A stretch of DNA of 64,000 nucleotides. Source: Treponema primitia ZAS-1 (GTDB lineage Bacteria > Spirochaetota > Spirochaetia > Treponematales > Breznakiellaceae). The translations under genes were made by a program, and so were the position numbers. The stretch's first letter is position 1; each line of letters begins with the position of its first letter. Positions 54,283-62,489 of this stretch are shown here, one piece after another. Below the pieces are notes generated by a model. It was not told the DNA's origin. It searched no databases and saw nothing but the letters and a program-made list of their open reading frames with translations. The stretch spans positions 1-64,000 of the forward strand of contig NZ_AEEA01000048.1 of the NCBI RefSeq assembly GCF_000297095.1, given 5' to 3'.

Positions 54283-55293
54283 TTATTGATAGATTTTCCG
54301 CATTTTTTCGATTTCGTCTTTAACCATTTTCTTTAATTCCGGAGGATTGAGGACCTTTACCGTATAGCCCTGCCCCAGGACCCAGCGCTTTACCTCTTCT
54401 ATTTGGGTGGTAGTAAAGCTGATATAGACCGAGCCGTCCTGGCGCTGTTCAAGGCGCTGGGTATGGTGGAATTGCCGTTCAATGGCAAAGGTTCCCACAT
54501 CCTTGTGAACCAGGAGTTCGAAGGTATAGGGGGCATGGTTCGAGGAAAATACCCCCATTTCCCGGTCAAAATAATCATTAGGGTCGAAATTGTCAGGTAA
54601 ATTGAAATGGTTTCCGGTTAACTTGACGGATTTAATACGGGAAAATGAATAGATCCGCGGGACTCCCGCTGAAGATCCGGGCAGACCCGGTTTTTCATGA
54701 CAAAACGCAAGGATATACCAATAGTTATGCTGGCAGATAGCGTGATAAGGGTCCAGGGTGCGTTTGATATAGGAGATTTTATCCAGGGCACGGTATTCCA
54801 CGGTTATGGTCCTGCGGGTGTTCAGGGCAGTAAACAGGGCCTCAAAAACCTTTGGGTCAATGCTGATCGGGGGGTCCGGGATAAAACTTGCATTGGATGG
54901 GGAAAAGACTGAATTCAGGGTCACCGTTTCCGGCAGGGATTTGAGGATCTTCTGAAATATCATCCGGAGGTTTTTCTCCAGAGGGGTGTTCCTATACTGT
55001 TCCAGGAGCTGATCAAAGAGGGCCACGGAAAACAGCTCCCCCTCGGTCAAAACAACGCTTTTTACAAAGAAATTCGGTTCCGTATAGTAATAGCCCCTGC
55101 GTTTGAAGTCGTATTCAATAGGCGCCTGGTACATATCCCGCAGATACTCCACATCCCGCAGGATAGTACGACGGTTCACCTCGGTCCTGTCCGCCAGGAC
55201 TGAGGCATTTGGATAGCGCCCGGAACGGATCATTTCATCAATAACGAGTATACGGTTTATCCGGACTTTTTCTTCAAATTGGCGGGACGGCAT
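54283..55293 (-). CDS. HTH-WYL domain transcriptional regulator
   Basis: A 336-residue regulator. The N-terminal HTH (residues ~12-65) has NASVLADRTEVNRRTILRDVEYL. The WYL domain (~170-240) has TLDPYHAICQHNYWYILAF and a WCX-like C-terminal extension follows. WYL regulators often bind nucleotides or ligands and control phage-defence and DNA-damage loci. It sits upstream of the AAA operon on the same strand, and its own upstream region has a copy of the palindrome, suggesting autoregulation. It is the most likely protein to bind the 17-bp operators. Confidence 0.9.
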   Translation of the reverse strand: MPSRQFEEKVRINRILVIDEMIRSGRYPNASVLADRTEVNRRTILRDVEYLRDMYQAPIEYDFKRRGYYYTEPNFFVKSVVLTEGELFSVALFDQLLEQYRNTPLEKNLRMIFQKILKSLPETVTLNSVFSPSNASFIPDPPISIDPKVFEALFTALNTRRTITVEYRALDKISYIKRTLDPYHAICQHNYWYILAFCHEKPGLPGSSAGVPRIYSFSRIKSVKLTGNHFNLPDNFDPNDYFDREMGVFSSNHAPYTFELLVHKDVGTFAIERQFHHTQRLEQRQDGSVYISFTTTQIEEVKRWVLGQGYTVKVLNPPELKKMVKDEIEKMRKIYQ

Positions 55294-55332
55294 AGGACAC
55301 TCCTTGTCTTTACAGTGTATACCATATTCAGA

Positions 55333-55349
55333 GTGACTTCTAGTGTCAT
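55333..55349. promoter_or_regulatory. Palindromic operator upstream of the WYL gene
   Basis: GTGACTTCTAGTGTCAT: 14 of 17 positions equal the copy at 54239. It lies 39 nt before the WYL start. Confidence 0.7.
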
Positions 55350-55418
55350 AGCAGGCTGTTTAAATATTTCTATCTTCAAGTAGTTCCTTTTACTGGTATA
55401 CCCTTGTATATTATTTAT

Positions 55419-55973
55419 ATGCAAAGACCCTTACGAGAAAGTACGGCTATACATTTTTCTACAGTAGAAGCGGCAATTCAAGATATGGCCGCTGAATCGA
55501 ACACTATTAGAGAATTATTTGGGCAATACTATGAAAAATTTGCCGGACCGGTTGATTTCGTGACTTATTTCACTGTTGGTAAACCGAAATTAGACGAGAG
55601 TGATGCTGGAGATGTGGTAATTCGCGAACTTAAGCAGTCTATTGCATATATCCATGCTGATGTGATGTGGCTGATTCAGCATGAAGATGCAGCTATTAAT
55701 GTACAAACCTCTAATGACTCATTGGTACAATTTGCAAATACTGCTCGGTTCATTGGAAGCGGTCAGGGAATATTCCAAGCCTTAACAACAGTCGATGCGA
55801 CTGAAAAACAACAGATGGCTACCATCTATCAGGATTGGGTTGACTGTTTGCGAGCATTGAATACGTTCATTACAACTGTTCAACGGACTCGACCCGAATT
55901 GTATTCTATCAATCAAGCTATTCAACTAGCGCGAGATCGTGATACATTATTTTCTCTCGAAAATATGGATTAG
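55419..55973 (+). CDS. Hypothetical protein
   Basis: About 184 residues from the ATG at 55419 (a TTG at 55404 is also in frame, without a ribosome site). Predicted mostly helical and soluble, with no recognised domain or signal peptide. It is AT-rich compared with the operon next to it, suggesting separate acquisition. It is transcribed divergently from the WYL gene. Confidence 0.55.
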   Translation: MQRPLRESTAIHFSTVEAAIQDMAAESNTIRELFGQYYEKFAGPVDFVTYFTVGKPKLDESDAGDVVIRELKQSIAYIHADVMWLIQHEDAAINVQTSNDSLVQFANTARFIGSGQGIFQALTTVDATEKQQMATIYQDWVDCLRALNTFITTVQRTRPELYSINQAIQLARDRDTLFSLENMD

Positions 55974-55983
55974 GCATACTAAA

Positions 55984-56419
55984 TCGGAATTATATAGTTA
56001 TGTATAATTTTAGTTAATCGGGCATTCTTCTGTTCCAGGCTTCTATCAAACAGTCCCAGTGATTGATGCCTGGTTTATTTGAATCATTTGCCCACTTGCA
56101 GATTCGGTTTGAATACTCGTCAGGTAATTCCCCTCTATAAGGAATAACGTCATTTGGGCGCTCCGGTTTTTGAACTGTTATTTCAATTTCACCGACAGGG
56201 TTTTTATTAGTATCATAAATATGGGCATGAGCGGGTGATTCTTTATTACCTAATTCCCCCTGTTCATCTGTAGAGCGAATTTCAATTATTAGCCCATATC
56301 CATCGTTCTTTTTACAAGGATAGGACATTTCCTGCAAATGACCTAACTTTTTTTCCTCTAAAACCCTTTTCATATCACTATCGCCCTTATAATAATTCGG
56401 AATTATATGGTTATGTATA
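55984..56419. repeat. 23-nt direct repeats flanking a small gene
   Basis: TCGGAATTATATAGTTATGT starts at 55984 and TCGGAATTATATGGTTATGT at 56397; the 23-nt copies (55984-56006, 56397-56419) differ at one base. They bracket the gene at 56014-56373 exactly, so that cassette may have been inserted or duplicated by recombination between them. Confidence 0.7.
56014..56373 (-). CDS. Hypothetical protein in a repeat-flanked cassette
   Basis: A 119-residue soluble protein. It contains KESPAHAHIYDT, recalling the His-rich loop of DUF4160-type small proteins, but the match is short. It starts MKRVLEE like the next gene upstream. The AAGGG ribosome site is about 12 nt from the ATG. No function can be given. 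Confidence 0.55.
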   Translation of the reverse strand: MKRVLEEKKLGHLQEMSYPCKKNDGYGLIIEIRSTDEQGELGNKESPAHAHIYDTNKNPVGEIEITVQKPERPNDVIPYRGELPDEYSNRICKWANDSNKPGINHWDCLIEAWNRRMPD

Positions 56420-56432
56420 TACCGTCGACAGA

Positions 56433-56972
56433 TTAAGAAGTATTTAATATTGTTTGGGCATTATCTGTATAAATTACTTTTAATTGAATAGTTTTCATTT
56501 GGGCCTTAATTATAGCATCCATCCGTTTTGTCTGTTCAATATACTGAGTATACCATTTCATTACCCACTCCGTTGGGGTAACCGGATCTTCAAGACTCAA
56601 ATAGAACTCATATCTTTGGATAATGAATTGAATATCAATGATAATAGAGCAGGTCGTAGGGTCGGCTTCTTCTTGAATCATAATAGATTTACCTGATTGG
56701 TATTGCTGAACTTTTACAGTAACATCATCTAATGCTTCTTGTAAATCAGCCAATATTTGTTGGAAATATGTATCAGCTTCCCGAAGCCGGAATTTCAATT
56801 GATGCTCTGCTGCAGATAATTTGGTGAGTACAGACACCTGGGATGCCCCTGAAAGATCTGGTAAACTCAAAGAACACAATTTACGAAATAATTGATGGCA
56901 GGTATGAAAAGCTGCCTGTATGTCCGAATAGGTTACGGGGGATTGTTGGGCTTCAATTAATACTCTTTTCAT
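56433..56972 (-). CDS. Hypothetical helical protein
   Basis: A 179-residue, mainly helical protein (for example SVLTKLSAAEHQLKFRLREA), with AAAGGA ahead of the ATG. No recognised domain. It begins MKRVL as does the 119-residue neighbour, and both lie on the minus strand 59 nt apart, so they may form one transcript. AT-rich. Confidence 0.6.
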   Translation of the reverse strand: MKRVLIEAQQSPVTYSDIQAAFHTCHQLFRKLCSLSLPDLSGASQVSVLTKLSAAEHQLKFRLREADTYFQQILADLQEALDDVTVKVQQYQSGKSIMIQEEADPTTCSIIIDIQFIIQRYEFYLSLEDPVTPTEWVMKWYTQYIEQTKRMDAIIKAQMKTIQLKVIYTDNAQTILNTS

Positions 56973-57055
56973 ATCAATATCCTTTTAAACAATATGCATT
57001 CTTTTCGTATAATGGTCGTTTCATACCAACAATATACCCTCCATCCCCAAATTAG

Positions 57056-60000
57056 TTAACATTTCACGCTACTTTTTATAAACCTATAAAGACAAGTACG
57101 AAAAATTATAAGTAATTCTTCTTCCCTATACTGCTGACATGTCCCATCTGATGTATCTACATTCAGTTCCAGGAGAAACTTAAGTTCGGGTACAGTTGTG
57201 CATTCATCATCTGATCTGGCAAACGCCCAAAATCGATACTGAGGATACTGCCGCACAAGCTGGATTGTTTTTTTAAATTTACCTTTTCTTGTTGAAATAA
57301 CTAGCATCGAATCAGCCGTTATATGGCGTTTAAACTCGGTATAATTTTTTGCAAATATAATAGGTACTTGGTAATTTTCGGCTTTATTAGCTTTCCTGAA
57401 AAACGCTGCTTCATGCCTGTCAAGCCAACAAACTATTACACTGTAAGACGAGGGAATATTAAGGGAGGCGCAGCAGAGCGCCATGTACAAGTATGCGAAC
57501 AGGTCCTTATAATTAATAATATTGGGAAAAGCCTTGTAATTCACATAGGGAAGGGCAAGGCCGTTTTGTTTTACCGCCGTAAGGCAGAGGTCGAATGTTT
57601 TGTATTCATCGGGGATATATTGTAACGCCGCTCCGTCATTCCTCACGGCAATTTCGTAAAGTTCCTGCGTTTTAAGTCCCTCTGGTACAAAGTTTAATGC
57701 GTAGCCGTATTTTTCCACCGCCATGGCGCATAACTCGAATGTTTTGAGCGGCTCGGGCACATGTTCGAGCGCGCTGTTTGCATTTTTAACCGCCTCTAAA
57801 CAGACTTCCGCTGTCCTCAGGGGGTGGGGGACATATTGAAGTGCATTGCCGTTTGTCTTAACGGCGGCAAGGCATAGTTCGGCGCTTAAAAAGCGCTCGT
57901 CTATCAATTTAAGCACAGAACCGTTGGTTTGTACAGCGAGGCGGCACAATTCTTCGGTTTTGAGCGGTTCCGGAACATATTGCAGCGCTGCTCCATTACT
58001 TTTAACTGCCTGGTAACAGATTTCCTGCGTTTTAAGCACTTCCGGTACGAAGCTCAGGGCCCTGCCGTTTGCGATAACCGCATCCATGCAGAGTTTACGG
58101 GTTTTGAGTTCCACAGGGATATGTTTAAGCGCCATGCCGAGTACCTGAACTGCTTTGCGGGAAAAATCCGGGTTTTTAAATTCGCTACGCATGTGATACA
58201 GGACCCCCCTGTCACCAGGGCAATTCTCCAGGATTTTAAGAAAAAGTTTCTCACTTTGCATGCTATCCGGCATGGTATAAAACCAAGTCCCTACAAAAAA
58301 TCCTTTGTGATTTGCCGCCACAAAATAGAGTTCTTCCGTTTTTAGATGCTCAGGTACATACTCAATCGCGTCAGGCTGACTCTCTACGGCGATATAACAC
58401 AATTCGCGGGTACGTAAGCGGAACGGAACAAATTGCAAGACAAAACCGTTTCTCTTTACCGCCAGTTCACACAGTTCTTTTGTTTTAAGCTCTTCCGGTA
58501 CACCACCCAGATTTTTTCCGGATATCCTTACCGCCGACAAGCAGAATTCCGGGGTCTTAAAAGAAGCGGGTGTATGGGAAAGAACATCATCGAGATAATG
58601 CTGTAACGCGGTTACACAGAGTTCAAAGGTTTTGAATTCTTCCGGAACATGTTCAAGCGCACCACCATCTGTCCTGACAGCTTCCATGCAGAAATCATAG
58701 GTTTTAAAATCATAGGGAACTTTATCCAATTCCCAAAATCCGCTTTGGACCGCCTTTAGGCAGAACTCGTGAGTTTTTAACCTGTCGGGGATGTCATCCG
58801 GATCGCAGCCTTTTTCCATTGCTGCAAGACAGATAGCCTCTGTTTTGAACGCATCGGACACGTATTCCAGGGCAGGTCCATAATTTTGAACAGCCGCAAG
58901 GCATAGTTCCTCTGTGATAAGCGTTTCCGGTACATATTTAATTAGATAGCCATGTCTCATTACCGCCGTGAGGCACATTTCCGCTGTTTTGAGCTGTTCG
59001 GGAACATGGTGCAGTACATAAGACGCTTTTTGTACCGCCAGGGCGCAGAGTTCCGGCGTTTTAAGCGCCTCCGGTACGTATTGCAGCGCTTCCACTTTCT
59101 TTGCTACCGCAAGACGGCAGAGTTCAGGGGTTTTATCCTCCTCCGGTATTGAGCAAAGGGCTTCACCGTTTTTCCGAACCGCCTCAAGATAAAATGCCCC
59201 ATTTTTGAATGTGTCCGGTACATAGTGCAGGGCCTTCCCCTGGCTCTTTATCGCATTAAGGCACAGTGTCCGGGTTTTAAATTTTTCCGGCACAAATTGG
59301 AGCGCGTAGGGGTTCCTCCTTACCGCAGTGGTACAAAGTTCTTCTGATTTTAATTCTTCGGGCACAAATTCAAGGGATTTGCCATAGGTTTTTATCGCTG
59401 CATGGCAAAGTTCCCGGGTTCTGAATTTTTCCGGCACGAGTTTAAGCGCAGAACCCCAGTGTTCCACCGCCATAAGACACAGTTTTGGCGTAACAAGTTC
59501 GGTGGGTACATATCCCAGCGCCTCATGGTGATTGGCAATAGCGGCCAGACATAATTCCGGGGTTTTAAATTTTTCGGGAACGTAGTAAAGTACGGACCGC
59601 ATCTTGCCGCTTTCATCGACAAGCTCGACTTCAGATATAAATGATACAGCGGCAAAACACATCTCCAATGTTTTAAACGTTTCCGGCACATACTTAAGTA
59701 TATGACCGTTTCTGTTGACCACTTCGGTATAGAGTTCCTGAGTTTTGTACGCATCCGGTACAAACTGCAACGCATGTCCGTCTTTCTTTATCGCAGCTTT
59801 GCAGAGTTCCGCTGTCCGCAGTTCCATGGGCACATATTCCAATGTGGCGCCGTATTTATTGGCCGCAAGCCGGCACAGCTCCGGGGTTTTTAACCCCTCG
59901 GGTACAAATTGAAGCGCGTAGGGGTCCCTCCTTACCGCAGCGGTACAAAGCTCCGCCGTTTTGAGCGTTTCCTCCACAAATCCAAGGGCGGATCCGTCTT

Positions 60001-60346
60001 TACGAACAGCCGCAAGGCATAGCTCCCCGGTTTTAAGCCCATGGGGCACAAAAAAAATCAGAGCAGGGTTACGCTCAAGCGCCCTGACCCAAAAAGCCTC
60101 AGTTTGGGGTTTCGCAGTCAGACGCTTTCCATCCGCTAAAATGCGCGCAGCTTCCTCCGCTTCAGCCTCATTGCCAAAGACGCCAGTTTCTATATCCTTA
60201 TACCCGCTGTAGCGTTTGTAGCCCTCATTTTCCATCTCCCCAGGATTGAAACTGTCATAAATACTACCGGATAGAGCGCAAAATGTTTTTCCGCTGGTAT
60301 GCACCGCCCAAAACGCTCCATCCGCAAATTCAAAATAATCCTTCAT
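57056..60346 (-). CDS. Giant DUF4116-repeat protein
   Basis: 1096 residues: an N-terminal ~70-residue segment (EFADGAFWAVHTSGKTF), then ~34 repeats of about 24 residues with pattern KTxELCxxAVxxxGxALxxVPE (DUF4116-like helical hairpins), then a unique C-terminal domain of ~150 residues (for example SYSVIVCWLDRHEAAF and TADSMLVISTRKGKFKKT). The repeats form a solenoid suited to protein or ligand binding. It is preceded by AAAGGAG and ATG, and by the tail of an FGE-domain gene. It probably recognises something and relays it through the C-terminal domain; the role is unknown. Confidence 0.82.
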   Translation of the reverse strand: MKDYFEFADGAFWAVHTSGKTFCALSGSIYDSFNPGEMENEGYKRYSGYKDIETGVFGNEAEAEEAARILADGKRLTAKPQTEAFWVRALERNPALIFFVPHGLKTGELCLAAVRKDGSALGFVEETLKTAELCTAAVRRDPYALQFVPEGLKTPELCRLAANKYGATLEYVPMELRTAELCKAAIKKDGHALQFVPDAYKTQELYTEVVNRNGHILKYVPETFKTLEMCFAAVSFISEVELVDESGKMRSVLYYVPEKFKTPELCLAAIANHHEALGYVPTELVTPKLCLMAVEHWGSALKLVPEKFRTRELCHAAIKTYGKSLEFVPEELKSEELCTTAVRRNPYALQFVPEKFKTRTLCLNAIKSQGKALHYVPDTFKNGAFYLEAVRKNGEALCSIPEEDKTPELCRLAVAKKVEALQYVPEALKTPELCALAVQKASYVLHHVPEQLKTAEMCLTAVMRHGYLIKYVPETLITEELCLAAVQNYGPALEYVSDAFKTEAICLAAMEKGCDPDDIPDRLKTHEFCLKAVQSGFWELDKVPYDFKTYDFCMEAVRTDGGALEHVPEEFKTFELCVTALQHYLDDVLSHTPASFKTPEFCLSAVRISGKNLGGVPEELKTKELCELAVKRNGFVLQFVPFRLRTRELCYIAVESQPDAIEYVPEHLKTEELYFVAANHKGFFVGTWFYTMPDSMQSEKLFLKILENCPGDRGVLYHMRSEFKNPDFSRKAVQVLGMALKHIPVELKTRKLCMDAVIANGRALSFVPEVLKTQEICYQAVKSNGAALQYVPEPLKTEELCRLAVQTNGSVLKLIDERFLSAELCLAAVKTNGNALQYVPHPLRTAEVCLEAVKNANSALEHVPEPLKTFELCAMAVEKYGYALNFVPEGLKTQELYEIAVRNDGAALQYIPDEYKTFDLCLTAVKQNGLALPYVNYKAFPNIINYKDLFAYLYMALCCASLNIPSSYSVIVCWLDRHEAAFFRKANKAENYQVPIIFAKNYTEFKRHITADSMLVISTRKGKFKKTIQLVRQYPQYRFWAFARSDDECTTVPELKFLLELNVDTSDGTCQQYREEELLIIFRTCLYRFIKSSVKC

Positions 60347-60356
60347 ATAGTCTCCT

Positions 60357-60392
60357 TTACATTGTTCTTATTGAACGGGCCAAATGGAACCC
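60357..60392 (-). pseudogene. 3' tail of an FGE-domain gene upstream of the DUF4116 gene
   Basis: Encodes GFHLARSIRTM and a stop, matching the GFRLARSIRT ending of the remnant before the kinase gene. 21 nt (60364-60384) are identical to 52243-52263. An upstream TAG shows that the frame is broken. Confidence 0.7.
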
Positions 60393-60427
60393 CTATCAAG
60401 ATGTAGCATCAATATTCTGCGGTAACG

Positions 60428-61780
60428 CTAATTATCCTTGGCGAGATTTTCAAACCGTGTATATTGCGGTAAAAAGACAATATCTACATATCCCACTTCC
60501 CCCTGACGCTGCTTAACCACATTAATCTTTGCTTCGGATTCCCCAAGCTTTCTTTCTAGAAACATAACGAGATCCGCATCCTGTTCAATAGCGCCGGACG
60601 CGCGGATATTGTTGAGCTGTGCTCCCTTTTCACTGGTCTGGCGGTTCAGTTGGGATAACACCACTATGGGAATTTCCAATTCCCTGGCAAGACTTTTAAG
60701 GGATTTTGATATTTCCGCAAACTGATCAAAGGTTTGCAAATTTGTATTATCGGGAGTAACCAGGGTCAGATAATCAATAAAAATAATCTCAACTTTTTCA
60801 TGAAGCCGCAAACGCCGCGCCTGAGATCGGAGGTCAAAAAGTTTCATGTTAGGTGTATCAATAATATACAAGGGGGCTTCATATAAGCTGCCTGCGGTCT
60901 CAAGCATTTTTTGTAAATCGCTGGATTTTAAGAACCCTGTTTTAAGCCTTTTGGCATCTATCCGGGATTCCCCCGCAAAAAGTCGCAGGACCAGGGAAAG
61001 ATCATTCATTTCCAAAGAAAAAAATGCCGCCGGGATTTTCTTTTTAATCGCAATATGAGCGGCCATGGATAATGCCAGGGCAGTTTTCCCCACCGAAGGC
61101 CGGGCGCCGATTACAATAAAATCGGAGGGCTGAAAACCTGATGTCAATTCATCCAACTTACTGAATCCCGATGGAATACCTGTAAGGGACGATCCTGATT
61201 TTAAGCGCTCCTCTGTCTTTTCAATAAACAGTGGTACTATTTTATCCAGCCTTTTATAAATTATCCCCTTCTTATTCTCCACAATACCGAATATATCCTG
61301 CTGGGCTTTTTCCAGAATTTCTCCGTATTCTACTGATTCATCAAACACCTTGTCAATGATAAGGTTAGCTATTTTGAATAATGACCTTTTTACAGAACAG
61401 GCGAATACAATTTTTGCATAGTATTCAATATTTGCAATGGAAGGCACCACGCTGGTTAGGGATGCAATATATCCATAACCACCCGCTGTATCCAACTCTC
61501 CGTTTTTCTTAAGTTCTGCGGCAACCGTAATAATATCCGCAACATACCCTTTATGCAGCAAATATCCAACAACCTGATAAATCCGTTTATTTGCGCCGGA
61601 ATAAAAATCATCTCCTGTTAGAAATTTTTCAGTAATTTCCAGGGCGTTTTTATCAAGCAGCAATGCCCCAAGGACTGCCCTTTCCGCTTCATCGTCATGG
61701 GGAGGAACCCTATACCCAAGCAAAGATAATTCTTTCATGCTTTTGTTTTCCATCATCCCTGGATCAAAATGGTCCTTCAT
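60428..61780 (-). CDS. dnaB: DnaB-family replicative helicase, second copy or paralogue
   Basis: A 450-residue hexameric helicase with the N-terminal DnaG-interaction domain (PPHDDEAERAVLGALLL), linker, and RecA-like motor: Walker A ARPSVGKT (226-233), Walker B IFIDYLTLV, and GAIEQDADLVMFLER near the C-terminus. All main motifs are intact. Its setting between DUF4116-repeat genes, not next to ribosomal genes (rplI) as in most bacteria, suggests a paralogue tied to this island. The ATG has AAAGGAG, and a copy of the 17-bp operator lies 26 nt upstream. Confidence 0.9.
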   Translation of the reverse strand: MKDHFDPGMMENKSMKELSLLGYRVPPHDDEAERAVLGALLLDKNALEITEKFLTGDDFYSGANKRIYQVVGYLLHKGYVADIITVAAELKKNGELDTAGGYGYIASLTSVVPSIANIEYYAKIVFACSVKRSLFKIANLIIDKVFDESVEYGEILEKAQQDIFGIVENKKGIIYKRLDKIVPLFIEKTEERLKSGSSLTGIPSGFSKLDELTSGFQPSDFIVIGARPSVGKTALALSMAAHIAIKKKIPAAFFSLEMNDLSLVLRLFAGESRIDAKRLKTGFLKSSDLQKMLETAGSLYEAPLYIIDTPNMKLFDLRSQARRLRLHEKVEIIFIDYLTLVTPDNTNLQTFDQFAEISKSLKSLARELEIPIVVLSQLNRQTSEKGAQLNNIRASGAIEQDADLVMFLERKLGESEAKINVVKQRQGEVGYVDIVFLPQYTRFENLAKDN

Positions 61781-61805
61781 ATAGTCTCCTTTATACAGAA
61801 TAACA

Positions 61806-61822
61806 GTGACATCTAATGTCTT
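61806..61822. promoter_or_regulatory. Palindromic operator upstream of the DnaB gene
   Basis: GTGACATCTAATGTCTT: the first 15 of 17 positions equal the copy at 54239. It lies 26 nt before the helicase start, so the helicase is probably coregulated with the AAA and WYL genes. Confidence 0.75.
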
Positions 61823-61846
61823 ACTTAGCTAAAGGTATTATATACA

Positions 61847-62473
61847 TTATGATTTTAACACTTCCCTGATATGCCGCTTGGGTTTAACCGGGTATGACGA
61901 ATTAAATAACCCGGACGGTACTCCGATGGCATTAACCGCGTTTAATATTGAAAAAACATGGTTTTTTTTCGCCCATTGCCGCTGTTGCTCTACGGTCATT
62001 GCCACTATATTAGCTTCCCTATCTTGACTTTTATTATATGTAAAGGAAAAGTAATCCTGGCCGTGAATACAATACATCAACAAGTCCCATTCCAGATCAA
62101 GCTGAGAGTTGTATCCTGATAGGGGTGCATATATCCGCCCCAGGGTTGCCAATTTTGACGCCATTGATACTATAGATTTATTGCCATCTTGTAATTGATC
62201 TTCACGCAAAGTCTGCCTGAGATCGTTTCCCACACACATATCCATTAGCCCATTTATATTATAATCAACAGCTTTAAATTCTTTCCTGATATGCAATAAT
62301 AATTTTCGATTGTGGTGTAACGCAGCGAATCTGAATGATTCCTGTAATTGCCACCTCGATACAGTATATTGCTGCAACAATGTATTGAGAGTATCCAATC
62401 CGGCCAAAATAGCTTGTTCTATTTCAACCATTTCGTAAGAACTCCTCGCCGCCTTCCAATTGTATTTTATCAT
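61847..62473 (-). CDS. Hypothetical protein next to DnaB
   Basis: A 208-residue, mainly helical protein without a recognised domain. It lies between the DnaB and second DUF4116 genes, 16 nt after the latter, so may be cotranscribed with it. An alternative start at 62431 follows GAGGAG. Confidence 0.6.
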   Translation of the reverse strand: MIKYNWKAARSSYEMVEIEQAILAGLDTLNTLLQQYTVSRWQLQESFRFAALHHNRKLLLHIRKEFKAVDYNINGLMDMCVGNDLRQTLREDQLQDGNKSIVSMASKLATLGRIYAPLSGYNSQLDLEWDLLMYCIHGQDYFSFTYNKSQDREANIVAMTVEQQRQWAKKNHVFSILNAVNAIGVPSGLFNSSYPVKPKRHIREVLKS

Positions 62474-62489
62474 CGCTTAAACCTCAATT

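Noticed and set aside
57056..60346. Satellite-like tandem DNA repeat
   Set aside because: The 72-nt periodicity is a protein repeat with diverged codons and an open frame throughout.
60364..60384. The 21-nt identity at 52243 and 60364 as a regulatory operator
   Set aside because: It encodes the same FARS-type FGE protein tail (GFxLARSIRT), so shared coding ancestry explains it; its 4-bp GTTC/GAAC symmetry is too short to argue for more.
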